Assembly (NCBI GenBank): GCA_043820045.1
Contig: JBDREF010000329.1
Coordinates: 1 to 27,486, forward strand
Direction: 5' to 3'
Source: JBDREF01 sp043820045
GTDB lineage: Bacteria; Planctomycetota; Phycisphaerae; Sedimentisphaerales; Anaerobacaceae
DNA: 27,486 bases
This document shows positions 8,837 to 15,391 of this stretch, in pieces. Under the pieces are notes generated by a model. It saw nothing but the letters and a program-made list of their open reading frames with translations, made no database searches and was not told the origin of the DNA. Both the position numbers and the translations under genes were made by a program. The first letter of the stretch is position 1. Every line of letters begins with the position of its first letter.

Positions 8837-10483
8837 TTATTTTGCATCGACCAGCAAGACCCAGTCATTCCTGTCGGCCGTCTTGAAAGTCTGCGGAGAT
8901 TTTTCGATCTTCCCCGCATCGAGCCAGCCGCCCGTGCGCGGGTGATACCAGCGGGCGGACAGGCCCTTCTTGAACGAATCGGTATTCAGCGTTACCGAGC
9001 CGCCCTCGGGCATATAAACCACTAACAGGTCGCCGGCCTGCGATTTTGCCGCAGCGATAAATTTCGATGCGTCCTCACTGCCCGGCTGCTCGGCGAGTAC
9101 TTCCGGCGCCGGCACGAGCTTCCACCAGTCGATGGACTTGAAGAACTCGTGCATGTACTTCATGCTCAGGGCACCGGGAAGATCTTTGGCGATATTCCAC
9201 GGGGAGCCGAGGCCGGTGCTGATATGGTCGGCGGGCGCCTGGACTTTTGTGTGCCAGCCCCAGATGCCCTGGCCGCCGTAGGTCACTCCCGCCGTTGGAG
9301 ATACCAGCAGGCTCCAGTAGGCGGCACGGCGGACCGAATGGTCGTTGTGGACCTTGCGATATGTGTAGCCGTTGTGAGCCTCGTAATTGGGCTCGATATT
9401 GATCACAGGCAGATTGGGCTTGCCGTCCCAGTCCGTTGCCGGCGGGCCCTGGTTGAGCCAGCGGAAGGTCTTTTCGTCGTCGCCGTGCCCGCTCTGATAA
9501 CCGACAAAGCTGAACCACGGCTCATTTCGGAACTCTCCGGCTACCCAGCTTCTACCGCCGGGGTGCATTGTCGCCAGTCGATGCTGGTCATCGCTGAAGA
9601 CGGCTCGGCCCACCCGCTTCCAGGTCTCGGCGTTATCCCCGCCATATTGCCCGTCGCCGCCGAGGAACCATATCACATGGTGAGCGCCGTATCGGGCGAT
9701 CATGTATTCGGCCAATAGGATCTTTTGGTCTTCGGGCAGATGGTAGCCAGGATTTTCGTCGCCACGGATCGCCCAAAGCAAGACCGGTACGGCCACAAGG
9801 CCCGCGTCGTTAATCGCATCGACGTATTTGTCCATCCGCTGGAAAAACGCGGGATTGACTGCGATTCTCTCGGTGCCGGTGAAGGTGAGATTGCCGTCCG
9901 CATCTGTCTTTGCCATGCGCCACTGGGTCAAAACGAACTGAATCGCGGTGAATTCCTTCGCGGCCCTGTCTTTGAGAAAGACCTTCCAGTCATCGAAATC
10001 GGCAAGCAGCGGGCCGCACCACACGGTATCGGCCAGCCAGAAGAACGGCGTGCCGTCGGCGTGCTCGATGAACCGGCGGTTGCCGGCCAGACGCAACTCC
10101 CCATGCCGCAGCAACGGGTTGTCGCCCTGGTATTTCACACATTGGAACGAGCCGCTTTGTCCGTCAAGACCTGCGTTGGCCTTGTCCGAGCAGGACGCCT
10201 TGTACGTCCACCCGCCCGGCTCGTCCGGCGAGAAACGCACCCGCCATAAGCGGCCGCCGTCCCAGAAGGCAAACAGCGTTCGCTTGGTTCCACTCGGCGC
10301 GGTAAACTCGACTTCGACTTTTGCTTCCTGGACGGAGTTGTCGTAGGCCTTCGAACTGGTGAACTTCTGTTCGAAACGAGCCCAAAGCTCTACGGCGTCT
10401 GCCGCAAGTGTTGAGCCGCCGCCGCAAAGTGTCAGCAGAAATGCTGCGGCTATGGCGGACAGAGGAGAAATGATGCCTTTCAT
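8837..10483 (-). CDS. DUF5060/DUF4038 apiosidase-like glycoside hydrolase
   Basis: This secreted 548-residue protein has a signal peptide (about 1-28, ending TLA). An N-terminal beta-sandwich (about 30-115) carries the DUF5060-type motif FWDGGRLWRVRFSPDEPGGW. A TIM-barrel-like DUF4038 domain (about 125-450) follows, with FIEHADGTPFFWLADTVW, HHVIWFLGGDGQYGG and VINIEPNYEAHNGY. A short C-terminal strand-rich domain (about 465-548) contains RWYHPRTGGWLDAG, like the putative collagen-binding domain that closes this family. The Asp in FLGGDG and Glu in NIEPNYE are the candidate catalytic acids, by analogy with GH140 apiosidases. Such enzymes cleave side-chain sugars of pectin-like polysaccharides. 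It sits 33 bases after the first PQQ-like gene. The family is clear; actual specificity is not. Confidence 0.85.
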   Translation of the reverse strand: MKGIISPLSAIAAAFLLTLCGGGSTLAADAVELWARFEQKFTSSKAYDNSVQEAKVEVEFTAPSGTKRTLFAFWDGGRLWRVRFSPDEPGGWTYKASCSDKANAGLDGQSGSFQCVKYQGDNPLLRHGELRLAGNRRFIEHADGTPFFWLADTVWCGPLLADFDDWKVFLKDRAAKEFTAIQFVLTQWRMAKTDADGNLTFTGTERIAVNPAFFQRMDKYVDAINDAGLVAVPVLLWAIRGDENPGYHLPEDQKILLAEYMIARYGAHHVIWFLGGDGQYGGDNAETWKRVGRAVFSDDQHRLATMHPGGRSWVAGEFRNEPWFSFVGYQSGHGDDEKTFRWLNQGPPATDWDGKPNLPVINIEPNYEAHNGYTYRKVHNDHSVRRAAYWSLLVSPTAGVTYGGQGIWGWHTKVQAPADHISTGLGSPWNIAKDLPGALSMKYMHEFFKSIDWWKLVPAPEVLAEQPGSEDASKFIAAAKSQAGDLLVVYMPEGGSVTLNTDSFKKGLSARWYHPRTGGWLDAGKIEKSPQTFKTADRNDWVLLVDAK

Positions 10484-10516
10484 TGCCGTGTCCCTCGATT
10501 GGATTGATATATTTGA

Positions 10517-12019
10517 CTATCTCGCAGGCGCTTCGACGGCGTAGAGATTCTTCATCGTCGCGACGTAGAGCACGCCGTTCGCGGCCACCGGCGAGCCGTG
10601 GATGGGGCTGTCCAGCCTAAGCGAGCTGATGACCTTCTTTTCCCTGCTCGTAGCAAGCACCCAGAAATCCCCCCGCCGCGTGCCGATATACACCCTTCCG
10701 TCGGCCACCAGTGTCGAAGCCCAAATCTCACCTCCGGTCTGATGTGTCCAATAGGCCCGCCCGGTCTGGGCATCCACGCAATGTACGAGTCCTCCGCAGT
10801 CGGCGACGAAGACCATGCCGTCATATATGGATGGGGTCGAGCAGCAGTGACGCGAGACAGGATACGACCAGAGTTCAGCCGAACCGGTGATATCGCCGCT
10901 GCCGGTTGCATCGAAGCATTTCAGCCAGGCCTCGTGCTTGCCCCACCAGATGTCGCCGCCGTACGTCACGTAAACCCGATTGTCGCGAAATACGGCCATA
11001 CTCTTGATGTTGCTGGGGCTCTCGTTTCGGTTCTTGACATATTCGTGGACGTTTTCTTTCGGCGCGTTCGGGTCGCAATCGAACCGCCAGACCAGGTTCA
11101 GTTTCTCAACCTTACCGGCGGCAGGAACAGACCTGACGGGATCGAAGGCATAACAGACACCATCGCCACCGCAGAAGATCACCAATGTCCGACCGTTCGT
11201 CCGGCCCAGCGTCGGTGACGACCACGTGCAGTGGAAAATATTAGGCCCGATTTGCTCGTCATCTTTTGCGACGAGCCGCCCCGTCCTTTTGTCGAGCACA
11301 ATCAGACTCGGCGCGCCGGTTGCGGGAATATGTGTGTGCTTGTCGTCGAGACCGTTGCTCGTGTTGACGTAGAGAAAATCGCCGTGCAGGAGAATCGAAC
11401 TGTGTGCCGAGTCATGCTGGTGAACGCCCAACTCCGACTGCACGTCGAAGAGCCAGAGAATATCGGCATCGGTCGCTGCGACATCTATGAGTTCGTCGCC
11501 GGGCGGGGTCATGTGCCGGCTCTCATCCAGGTATGGCCCGTCGTTGCCGTTAGCCTGGCCGTTGATGTCAAGGCACATCACTTCGCCGCGATTGCTGACG
11601 GTATAGACTTTGTCCCCTTCTACGGTTGCCGGCGAACAGATACCCGATTTGGGCCAATCCCGATAAAGCATTGGAATAAACTTGGGGACCACAAGCTGCC
11701 AGCAAAGGCTGCCGTCCTTCTCGTCCAGGCACAGCAGCACGCCGCGATCGCCCTTGTTACGAGGGTCGCGCGGTGTTTCGTTGTTCGTGCCGATCAGGAC
11801 TTTGCCGCCGGAGATCACCGGCGTGGCATAAGTCTCGCTGCCCAGCGGAGCCACCCACTTGATATTTCTGCCGGTGGCAGGGTCGAAGCTATCCGGCAGG
11901 CCGGTTTCAGCCGAGACCATGTTCCTTGAAAACGTCAGGCCCCACTGCGGCTGGTCTTTTGCCGAAGCAGTCGCGATGACGGCCATGCAGCAGAAAGCCG
12001 CGATGATGGACGGTGCCAT
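10517..12019 (-). CDS. Secreted PQQ-like beta-propeller protein
   Basis: The 500-residue product starts with a signal peptide (about 1-20, MAPSIIAAFCCMAVIATASA) and continues with KDQPQWGLTFSRNMV, a propeller-opening motif. Blade motifs include CLDEKDGSLCWQ, VLDKRTGRLVAKDD, CVDAQTGRAYWTHQ and PVAANGVLYVATMKNLY, typical of PQQ-like repeats. It is longer than the other propeller at 6458-7765 and has insertions between blades. The ATG at 12019 is preferred because starting at 12190 would force translation through the palindromic element at 12025-12126. This is the first gene of the long minus-strand run, so the promoter should lie between 12020 and 12363, although no convincing one was found. 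No quinoprotein catalytic signature is visible and the function is unknown. Confidence 0.83.
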   Translation of the reverse strand: MAPSIIAAFCCMAVIATASAKDQPQWGLTFSRNMVSAETGLPDSFDPATGRNIKWVAPLGSETYATPVISGGKVLIGTNNETPRDPRNKGDRGVLLCLDEKDGSLCWQLVVPKFIPMLYRDWPKSGICSPATVEGDKVYTVSNRGEVMCLDINGQANGNDGPYLDESRHMTPPGDELIDVAATDADILWLFDVQSELGVHQHDSAHSSILLHGDFLYVNTSNGLDDKHTHIPATGAPSLIVLDKRTGRLVAKDDEQIGPNIFHCTWSSPTLGRTNGRTLVIFCGGDGVCYAFDPVRSVPAAGKVEKLNLVWRFDCDPNAPKENVHEYVKNRNESPSNIKSMAVFRDNRVYVTYGGDIWWGKHEAWLKCFDATGSGDITGSAELWSYPVSRHCCSTPSIYDGMVFVADCGGLVHCVDAQTGRAYWTHQTGGEIWASTLVADGRVYIGTRRGDFWVLATSREKKVISSLRLDSPIHGSPVAANGVLYVATMKNLYAVEAPAR

Positions 12020-12024
12020 GAACT

Positions 12025-12126
12025 GTAGGGTGTGTCCCGGCGAGCCGGGATTGCACACGCGGTACTGGGGACTCCTCACGGAGAACAGTTTCGCGTGTGC
12101 AAGAAAAGGCGTCTTGCACACCCTAC
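12025..12126. repeat. 102-bp nested palindromic element
   Basis: The ends are perfect 10-base inverted repeats, GTAGGGTGTG (12025-12034) and CACACCCTAC (12117-12126). Inside are a perfect hairpin TCCCGGC-GA-GCCGGGA (12035-12050), a perfect 11-base inverted repeat TTGCACACGCG (12051-12061) with CGCGTGTGCAA (12092-12102), and a small CTCC/GGAG stem between them. This is the layout of a non-autonomous mobile or REP/MITE-like element. It has no coding capacity of its own. It ends a few bases before the start codon of the PQQ-like gene. Confidence 0.75.
12065..12086. repeat. 22-bp dispersed repeat, copy 1
   Basis: The sequence CTGGGGACTCC-TC-ACGGAGAAC lies in the middle of the 102-bp palindromic element. 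It matches the copy at 12963-12984 at 20 of 22 positions, differing only in the central TC versus CT. Confidence 0.7.
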
Positions 12127-12363
12127 GTCTGGTTGTTTCCAATTGGCGTTCGATAATGCAGGGAAAAAAGGATTTTTTCATCGACCCCACGGCAGTCTAT
12201 CTTTCGAGTGCGGGAAAAGTAAGCGGTCGCAGAAAAAGGTCTGCGTCACGGAATTCACATAAATTGTCAGAGCAGCCGCCAAAAAGAAGCCTCCCGATCG
12301 GCGTCTGCTCAAAATAGTCTGTGAATATCGACATTCGCATTACGATATATTCGAAATTATTCT

Positions 12364-12612
12364 TTAGCCTGCGGTCTTAGCGTCTGCGGTTTTCGCGGGC
12401 GCGGCCTCGCCTGCACCCTCCTTGCCCGGAACTTCATCGGCTTTCCGGCCGGCATGGCTCTTGCGGTGAGCGACTTTCGGCAGCCCAAGTAGAGGATCGC
12501 CCTCAGACCAGCGCTCTTCGTCCCTCAACTGCTCGATACGTTCGGCCCGCGACAATACATTTCGGTGCCTGCTGAGGGCACCCTTGACCTTCAATGAACG
12601 ATCAATAGACAT
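12364..12612 (-). CDS. Small basic protein of the PVC type (TIGR04137-like)
   Basis: This 82-residue protein begins MSIDRSLKVKGALSRHRNVL and continues with SRAERIEQLRDEERW and GLPKVAHRK. This arrangement of basic residues is characteristic of a small protein family found in Planctomycetes, Verrucomicrobia and Chlamydiae. Its role is not established; the basic character and conservation suggest RNA or ribosome association. The tail after about residue 55 is a low-complexity run rich in Lys, Ala and Glu, longer than the conserved core. AGGAG lies 9 bases before the ATG, supporting the start. It is 18 bases downstream of the SPOR-like membrane protein gene and probably shares its promoter. Confidence 0.85.
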   Translation of the reverse strand: MSIDRSLKVKGALSRHRNVLSRAERIEQLRDEERWSEGDPLLGLPKVAHRKSHAGRKADEVPGKEGAGEAAPAKTADAKTAG

Positions 12613-12630
12613 TCAACATTTCTCCTACAA

Positions 12631-13428
12631 CTATTTCACTTTCTTGCCGTACGCATCTGAGAATAAATGCGTGGCAAAAGGTTCATTACCCGGCGGCGCC
12701 TTGTACGTCTTTCCGACCTCGATGATTCTTTGTTTGACTTTGTATCCGTCTGTCCCGGGCTTATCCGGGTTATCGTACCTGTTCTTCGTCTGCAAAAAGT
12801 AACGGCCGCCTTCCGGCACAATCACGGTATCAATCCCATGCTCGGCAAAATGGGCCTGTACCGGGCTGAGGTCGGCAAGCCTGTCAAACTGAACAAGGAC
12901 AATCACATTTGTGCCCGTCGGATTGACGGGCTCTGGTTTCGTTTCCTTAGCGGCCTGCGGTCCTGGGGACTCCCTACGGAGAACCTCGACAGGCCGCGGC
13001 TCATCTCTGACCGGCGCAGGACGCGGAATTATATCCGTCATCGCCCGGTCCGTCGAGCCTTTGTCTTCGGCCGCCTGAGTCTGTTCATCCACCACAGCCG
13101 CCTCCTGCCGCTCGGGCACATAGGAGAACTGGCCGAGGCGATAGGCCGCCAAAACCACCAGAATAAAGCCCAGAAGCAGCGCAACAGCAAGCTGATACGG
13201 CATCGAAAACTCGAACCTGCCGGCATTAAACTGGACAACCCTGGGCTTCTTCCACCATTGGGACACAGCTTTGGGCACTTCCACAGTGCTCTTTTCCTGC
13301 CTCACGGGCGGCTCATCCTCGACAGGCCTCGCCGGATGGGCCGGTTCGACGCTCCCGTCTTGGCCGCTCTTAGCCCGAACCTGGCTCATTACCTCGTAAA
13401 GAGCCTTTTTTCCCCGTATCCGTGCCAT
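12631..13428 (-). CDS. Single-pass membrane protein with C-terminal SPOR-like domain
   Basis: The 265-residue protein has a charged N-terminal part (1-65, opening MARIRGKKALYEVM), one transmembrane helix (about 78-96, YQLAVALLLGFILVVLAAY), a low-complexity linker rich in Pro, Glu and Arg (about 104-168), and a C-terminal globular domain (about 170-250). That domain reads NVIVLVQFDRLADLSPVQAH ... GIDTVIVPEGGRYFLQTK, which fits the beta-alpha-beta layout of SPOR-like peptidoglycan-binding domains. The topology would place the C-terminus in the periplasm. The recognition is by pattern only. A 22-base dispersed repeat (12963-12984) is translated as part of the linker (VLRRESPG). A sigma70-type -10 box TATAAT is found about 45 bases upstream of the start. 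Confidence 0.6.
   Translation of the reverse strand: MARIRGKKALYEVMSQVRAKSGQDGSVEPAHPARPVEDEPPVRQEKSTVEVPKAVSQWWKKPRVVQFNAGRFEFSMPYQLAVALLLGFILVVLAAYRLGQFSYVPERQEAAVVDEQTQAAEDKGSTDRAMTDIIPRPAPVRDEPRPVEVLRRESPGPQAAKETKPEPVNPTGTNVIVLVQFDRLADLSPVQAHFAEHGIDTVIVPEGGRYFLQTKNRYDNPDKPGTDGYKVKQRIIEVGKTYKAPPGNEPFATHLFSDAYGKKVK
12963..12984. repeat. 22-bp dispersed repeat, copy 2, inside a coding sequence
   Basis: The sequence CTGGGGACTCC-CT-ACGGAGAAC matches the copy at 12065-12086 at 20 of 22 positions. Here it lies inside the linker of the SPOR-like membrane protein gene and keeps the reading frame. Confidence 0.7.
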
Positions 13429-13471
13429 GGTAGAGTCCGTTCAACTTCCGAAAATGTCCAATAAAGGCAAT

Positions 13472-13499
13472 ATTATAACCGCATGAGTTCAGAGAGCAA
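13472..13499 (-). promoter_or_regulatory. Candidate sigma70-type promoter for the SPOR-like/small basic protein genes
   Basis: On the minus strand a perfect TATAAT -10 box (13477-13472) follows a weak -35 box TTGCTC (13499-13494) with a 16-base spacer. It lies about 45 bases upstream of the ATG at 13428. The -35 match is poor, so confidence rests on the -10 box and its position. Confidence 0.45.
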
Positions 13500-13830
13500 G
13501 ACAATACCGCCCAAAAAGATTGTCAAATCTTCTAAAATATTTGGGCCTGGATTTCAATAGCAGAGCCTCACTCCGAGCCTGTTGCCGGGCCTTTGCCGCA
13601 CAGTAGCTGCCCAGTCCTCCGGCCCGGCAGGAAGAGCGGCTTTGGCCGGAGGTACCTGCGATGCGGCCGGTCGCAACCCAACCCGCACGAAAGCGAGCCG
13701 ACGGCCCTTATAGAGCCTTGTACGTAGCCTCCGATTCGTGTATGGTATTGCCAACCGGACAGTGACAGAGGCGTGAGAGCCGCTGTAAATGAAGGGGTTC
13801 GCTGCATTCTGATTTTTGGTACGATAACGT
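13500..13830. other. Intergenic region with mutually exclusive GC-rich stems
   Basis: No supported gene lies between the divergent membrane protein and sigma factor genes. Two perfect 9-base inverted repeats occur: TGCCGGGCC (13583-13591) with GGCCCGGCA (13621-13629), and CCTCCGGCC (13616-13624) with GGCCGGAGG (13644-13652). They share bases 13621-13624, so only one stem can form at a time. A further small stem TGCGA/TCGCA (13657-13661, 13671-13675) follows. It could be a structured RNA or a REP-like repeat. I tested it by eye against RNase P RNA, SRP RNA, tmRNA and the cobalamin riboswitch and found none of their conserved cores. Confidence 0.5.
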
Positions 13831-14400
13831 ATGTCAGGGGAAGACAAACCTGTTAGTGCCGCCCGCGAGAGCATTGACCGCTTGGTAAGCCAGCACGCAG
13901 AGGCCCTGTACGCGTATGCGCTGATGCGCGTCGGCAGGCAGGAATCGGCCGAGGACATGGTGCAGGAAACGCTTCTGGCGGCATTGCAGAGCTGGGAGAG
14001 CTTTGCAGGAAACTCTTCGCAGCGCACATGGTTGATAGGCATACTGCGCCACAAGATACTGGATTTTTTTCGCCGGAACCGCAGCTCGGAAGTGCCGGAT
14101 GACGAATCATGGCGAAAGGAATACTTCGACCGCGACAGGCACTGGAAAGACAAAATGGTCGGCTGGAAGACGGATCCGGCGGCACTGGCGGAAAACGCGG
14201 AGTTCCGGCAGGTGCTCGGCGACTGCGTGAAAGAACTCTCGGAGCTGATGGCCCGGGCGTTTGTGATGCGGGAGATGGAGGGCATGAGCAGCGAAGAAGT
14301 TTGTAAGCATCTGGAGATTTCAGAGACTAATCTATGGGTGCGCCTCCACCGCGCCCGCCTGCAGCTTCGCCGGTGCCTGGAGGTCAACTGGTTCGCTTAG
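13831..14400 (+). CDS. ECF-type RNA polymerase sigma factor (TIGR02943-like)
   Basis: The 189-residue protein has sigma region 2 at about 20-85, with AEDMVQETLLAALQSW and RTWLIGILRHKILDFFRR, the -10-recognising and core-binding parts. Region 4 lies at about 125-185, with the helix-turn-helix SSEEVCKHLEISETNLWVRLHRARLQLRRCL that reads the -35 element. The linker YFDRDRHWKDKMVGW is typical of the TIGR02943 subgroup of ECF factors, which are usually paired with a short zinc-finger anti-sigma protein. Exactly such a gene follows after 16 bases. No clear ribosome site precedes the ATG at 13831. The inducing signal is unknown. The genes it controls probably include the small secreted protein nearby, but that is inference. 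Confidence 0.92.
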   Translation: MSGEDKPVSAARESIDRLVSQHAEALYAYALMRVGRQESAEDMVQETLLAALQSWESFAGNSSQRTWLIGILRHKILDFFRRNRSSEVPDDESWRKEYFDRDRHWKDKMVGWKTDPAALAENAEFRQVLGDCVKELSELMARAFVMREMEGMSSEEVCKHLEISETNLWVRLHRARLQLRRCLEVNWFA

Positions 14401-14416
14401 TGCGGCAGGTGAAAAT

Positions 14417-14731
14417 ATGGCTCGAAAGACCCTGAAAAACATTGTGCTGATATTGACCATGAGATGCGATCAGGCCTCCCGGTTGATATCTCATTCGCAG
14501 GAAGCGCCGCTGGGCGGGGCCGAGCGGTGGGCGCTCTGCCTCCATCTGCTGATTTGCAGAATGTGCCGTAAGTACCGCAGACAACTGAAGTTGATGCGAG
14601 ATATTCTCGGCCGGCTGACAGAGTCCCGACTCTATGACACTGTGGCTTCATCTTTGCTTGACGAAGAACAGGCCCGCGCACTGCGGGGGAGAATTTCAAA
14701 AAAAATCCGCGAAAACCTCGATTCACTGTAA
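14417..14731 (+). CDS. Zinc-finger anti-sigma factor
   Basis: The 104-residue protein carries a zinc-binding pattern of the ZAS/zf-HC2 type: C17 in MRCDQASRLIS and H43-x3-C47-x2-C50 in LHLLICRMC. The basic stretch RKYRRQLK follows. In related pairs this domain binds and silences the ECF sigma factor encoded just upstream and releases it on a signal such as oxidation of the cysteines. There is no transmembrane helix, so this is a soluble anti-sigma protein. The start ATG follows AGGTG at a suitable distance, and the 16-base gap indicates co-transcription with the sigma gene. An alternative ATG at 14459 would remove the first 14 residues without losing the zinc ligands. Confidence 0.85.
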   Translation: MARKTLKNIVLILTMRCDQASRLISHSQEAPLGGAERWALCLHLLICRMCRKYRRQLKLMRDILGRLTESRLYDTVASSLLDEEQARALRGRISKKIRENLDSL

Positions 14732-14802
14732 GTTTTGCACACCACTTCTCGACTCATTAGTGATTCTTGAATTTGTTCGGTACTGATCAAAATTTCACAG
14801 TG

Positions 14803-14837
14803 ACACTGCGCTCTTTTCTCGAAGTTTGGCGCAGTGT
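14803..14837. repeat. 9-bp inverted repeat upstream of the small secreted protein gene
   Basis: ACACTGCGC (14803-14811) and GCGCAGTGT (14829-14837) are perfect reverse complements around a 17-base loop. The outer flanks TTTCACA and GAAA extend the symmetry imperfectly. There is no T-run after it, so it may be a regulator-binding site or RNA hairpin rather than a terminator of the sigma/anti-sigma operon. Confidence 0.5.
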
Positions 14838-14884
14838 GAAAATCTATTTTGTTGGCAAGTACTAAAGAGTAAGGAGCAAAGACC

Positions 14885-15208
14885 ATGAAAGCTAAAACAT
14901 TCATATTAACAGTTGCAGCAGTCATCGCTTTGAGCACTGCGTACCTCACAGTTGACGTGATGGCAAATCGTGGAGATGGGGCACTTGGCACAGTATATGT
15001 GACAAGTCAGGGTCTCTATTATGACACATTCGTCAGCGCCCAATCCCTGCCGCCCCACGGGCCGTTTCAACTCCTCGTGGGCGGAGTAACTGAATTCGGA
15101 CCGGGCGATCAGGGATACGTCGGCGGACGATGGAAGATCCCTGATGGGTATGGTGGCTATACGTACCTGTTGTGCCCGCTGCTGCCTCCGGGCCGAGAAG
15201 CACCTTAG
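14885..15208 (+). CDS. Small secreted protein of unknown function
   Basis: The 107-residue product begins with a clear Sec signal peptide (about 1-22, MKAKTFILTVAAVIALSTAY). The mature part is rich in Gly, Tyr and Pro, with GLYYDTFVSAQSLP, GPFQLLVGGVTEFGPGDQGYVGGRW and a short end LLPPGREAP. It lacks cysteine pairs or known catalytic motifs; a single Cys near the end could form a mixed disulfide. AAGGAG precedes the ATG at a good distance and an intrinsic terminator lies 19 bases after the stop, so it is probably expressed as a single-gene unit. The position next to the ECF sigma pair suggests it may be one of their targets. I do not assign a family. Confidence 0.75.
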   Translation: MKAKTFILTVAAVIALSTAYLTVDVMANRGDGALGTVYVTSQGLYYDTFVSAQSLPPHGPFQLLVGGVTEFGPGDQGYVGGRWKIPDGYGGYTYLLCPLLPPGREAP

Positions 15209-15227
15209 CCTCATTCTCAACAATTTG

Positions 15228-15258
15228 ATGGGGTGAGCTGCGGCTCACCCCATTTTTT
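15228..15258 (+). terminator. Intrinsic terminator after the small secreted protein gene
   Basis: A perfect 11-base stem, ATGGGGTGAGC (15228-15238) and GCTCACCCCAT (15243-15253), with a TGCG loop is followed by six Ts (15253-15258). This is a textbook Rho-independent terminator, 19 bases after the stop codon of the secreted protein gene. Confidence 0.92.
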
Positions 15259-15391
15259 GGGTCGAGATTCTGGCGGATCGGTTTTACCTGTGGAAGTGTC
15301 GAACAATCGAGGTTTCAACGGAGTATTGATTGCGTCTCTCGCAAACAAAGCCGGAGACAAACGTTGGCACACACAGATTAGGGATAGGATA

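Larger units (their letters stand above)
12020..12363. other. Intergenic region with palindromic element and inverted repeat
   Basis: These 344 bases contain no supported gene. They hold the 102-bp palindromic element (12025-12126), an imperfect inverted repeat (12270-12280 with 12300-12310, 10 of 11 bases pairing around a 19-base loop), and the presumed but unidentified promoter for the eight-gene run to the left. The inverted repeat has no T-tract, so it may be an operator or RNA hairpin rather than a terminator for the small basic protein gene. Confidence 0.6.

Noticed and set aside
12020..12190. Longer start of the PQQ-like protein at 12190
   Set aside because: It would translate the palindromic element and bury the signal peptide at residue 58; ATG 12019 gives a normal signal peptide.
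13560..13760. RNase P RNA, SRP RNA, tmRNA or cobalamin riboswitch
   Set aside because: None of their conserved cores (for example GGAAAGTCC of RNase P or the GGAAGCAGCC part of SRP RNA) was found on either strand.
13554..14387. Minus-strand open frame of 277 codons over the sigma factor
   Set aside because: It mirrors the sigma gene and the translation is rich in Ser and Arg without any domain; the plus-strand sigma factor is clear.
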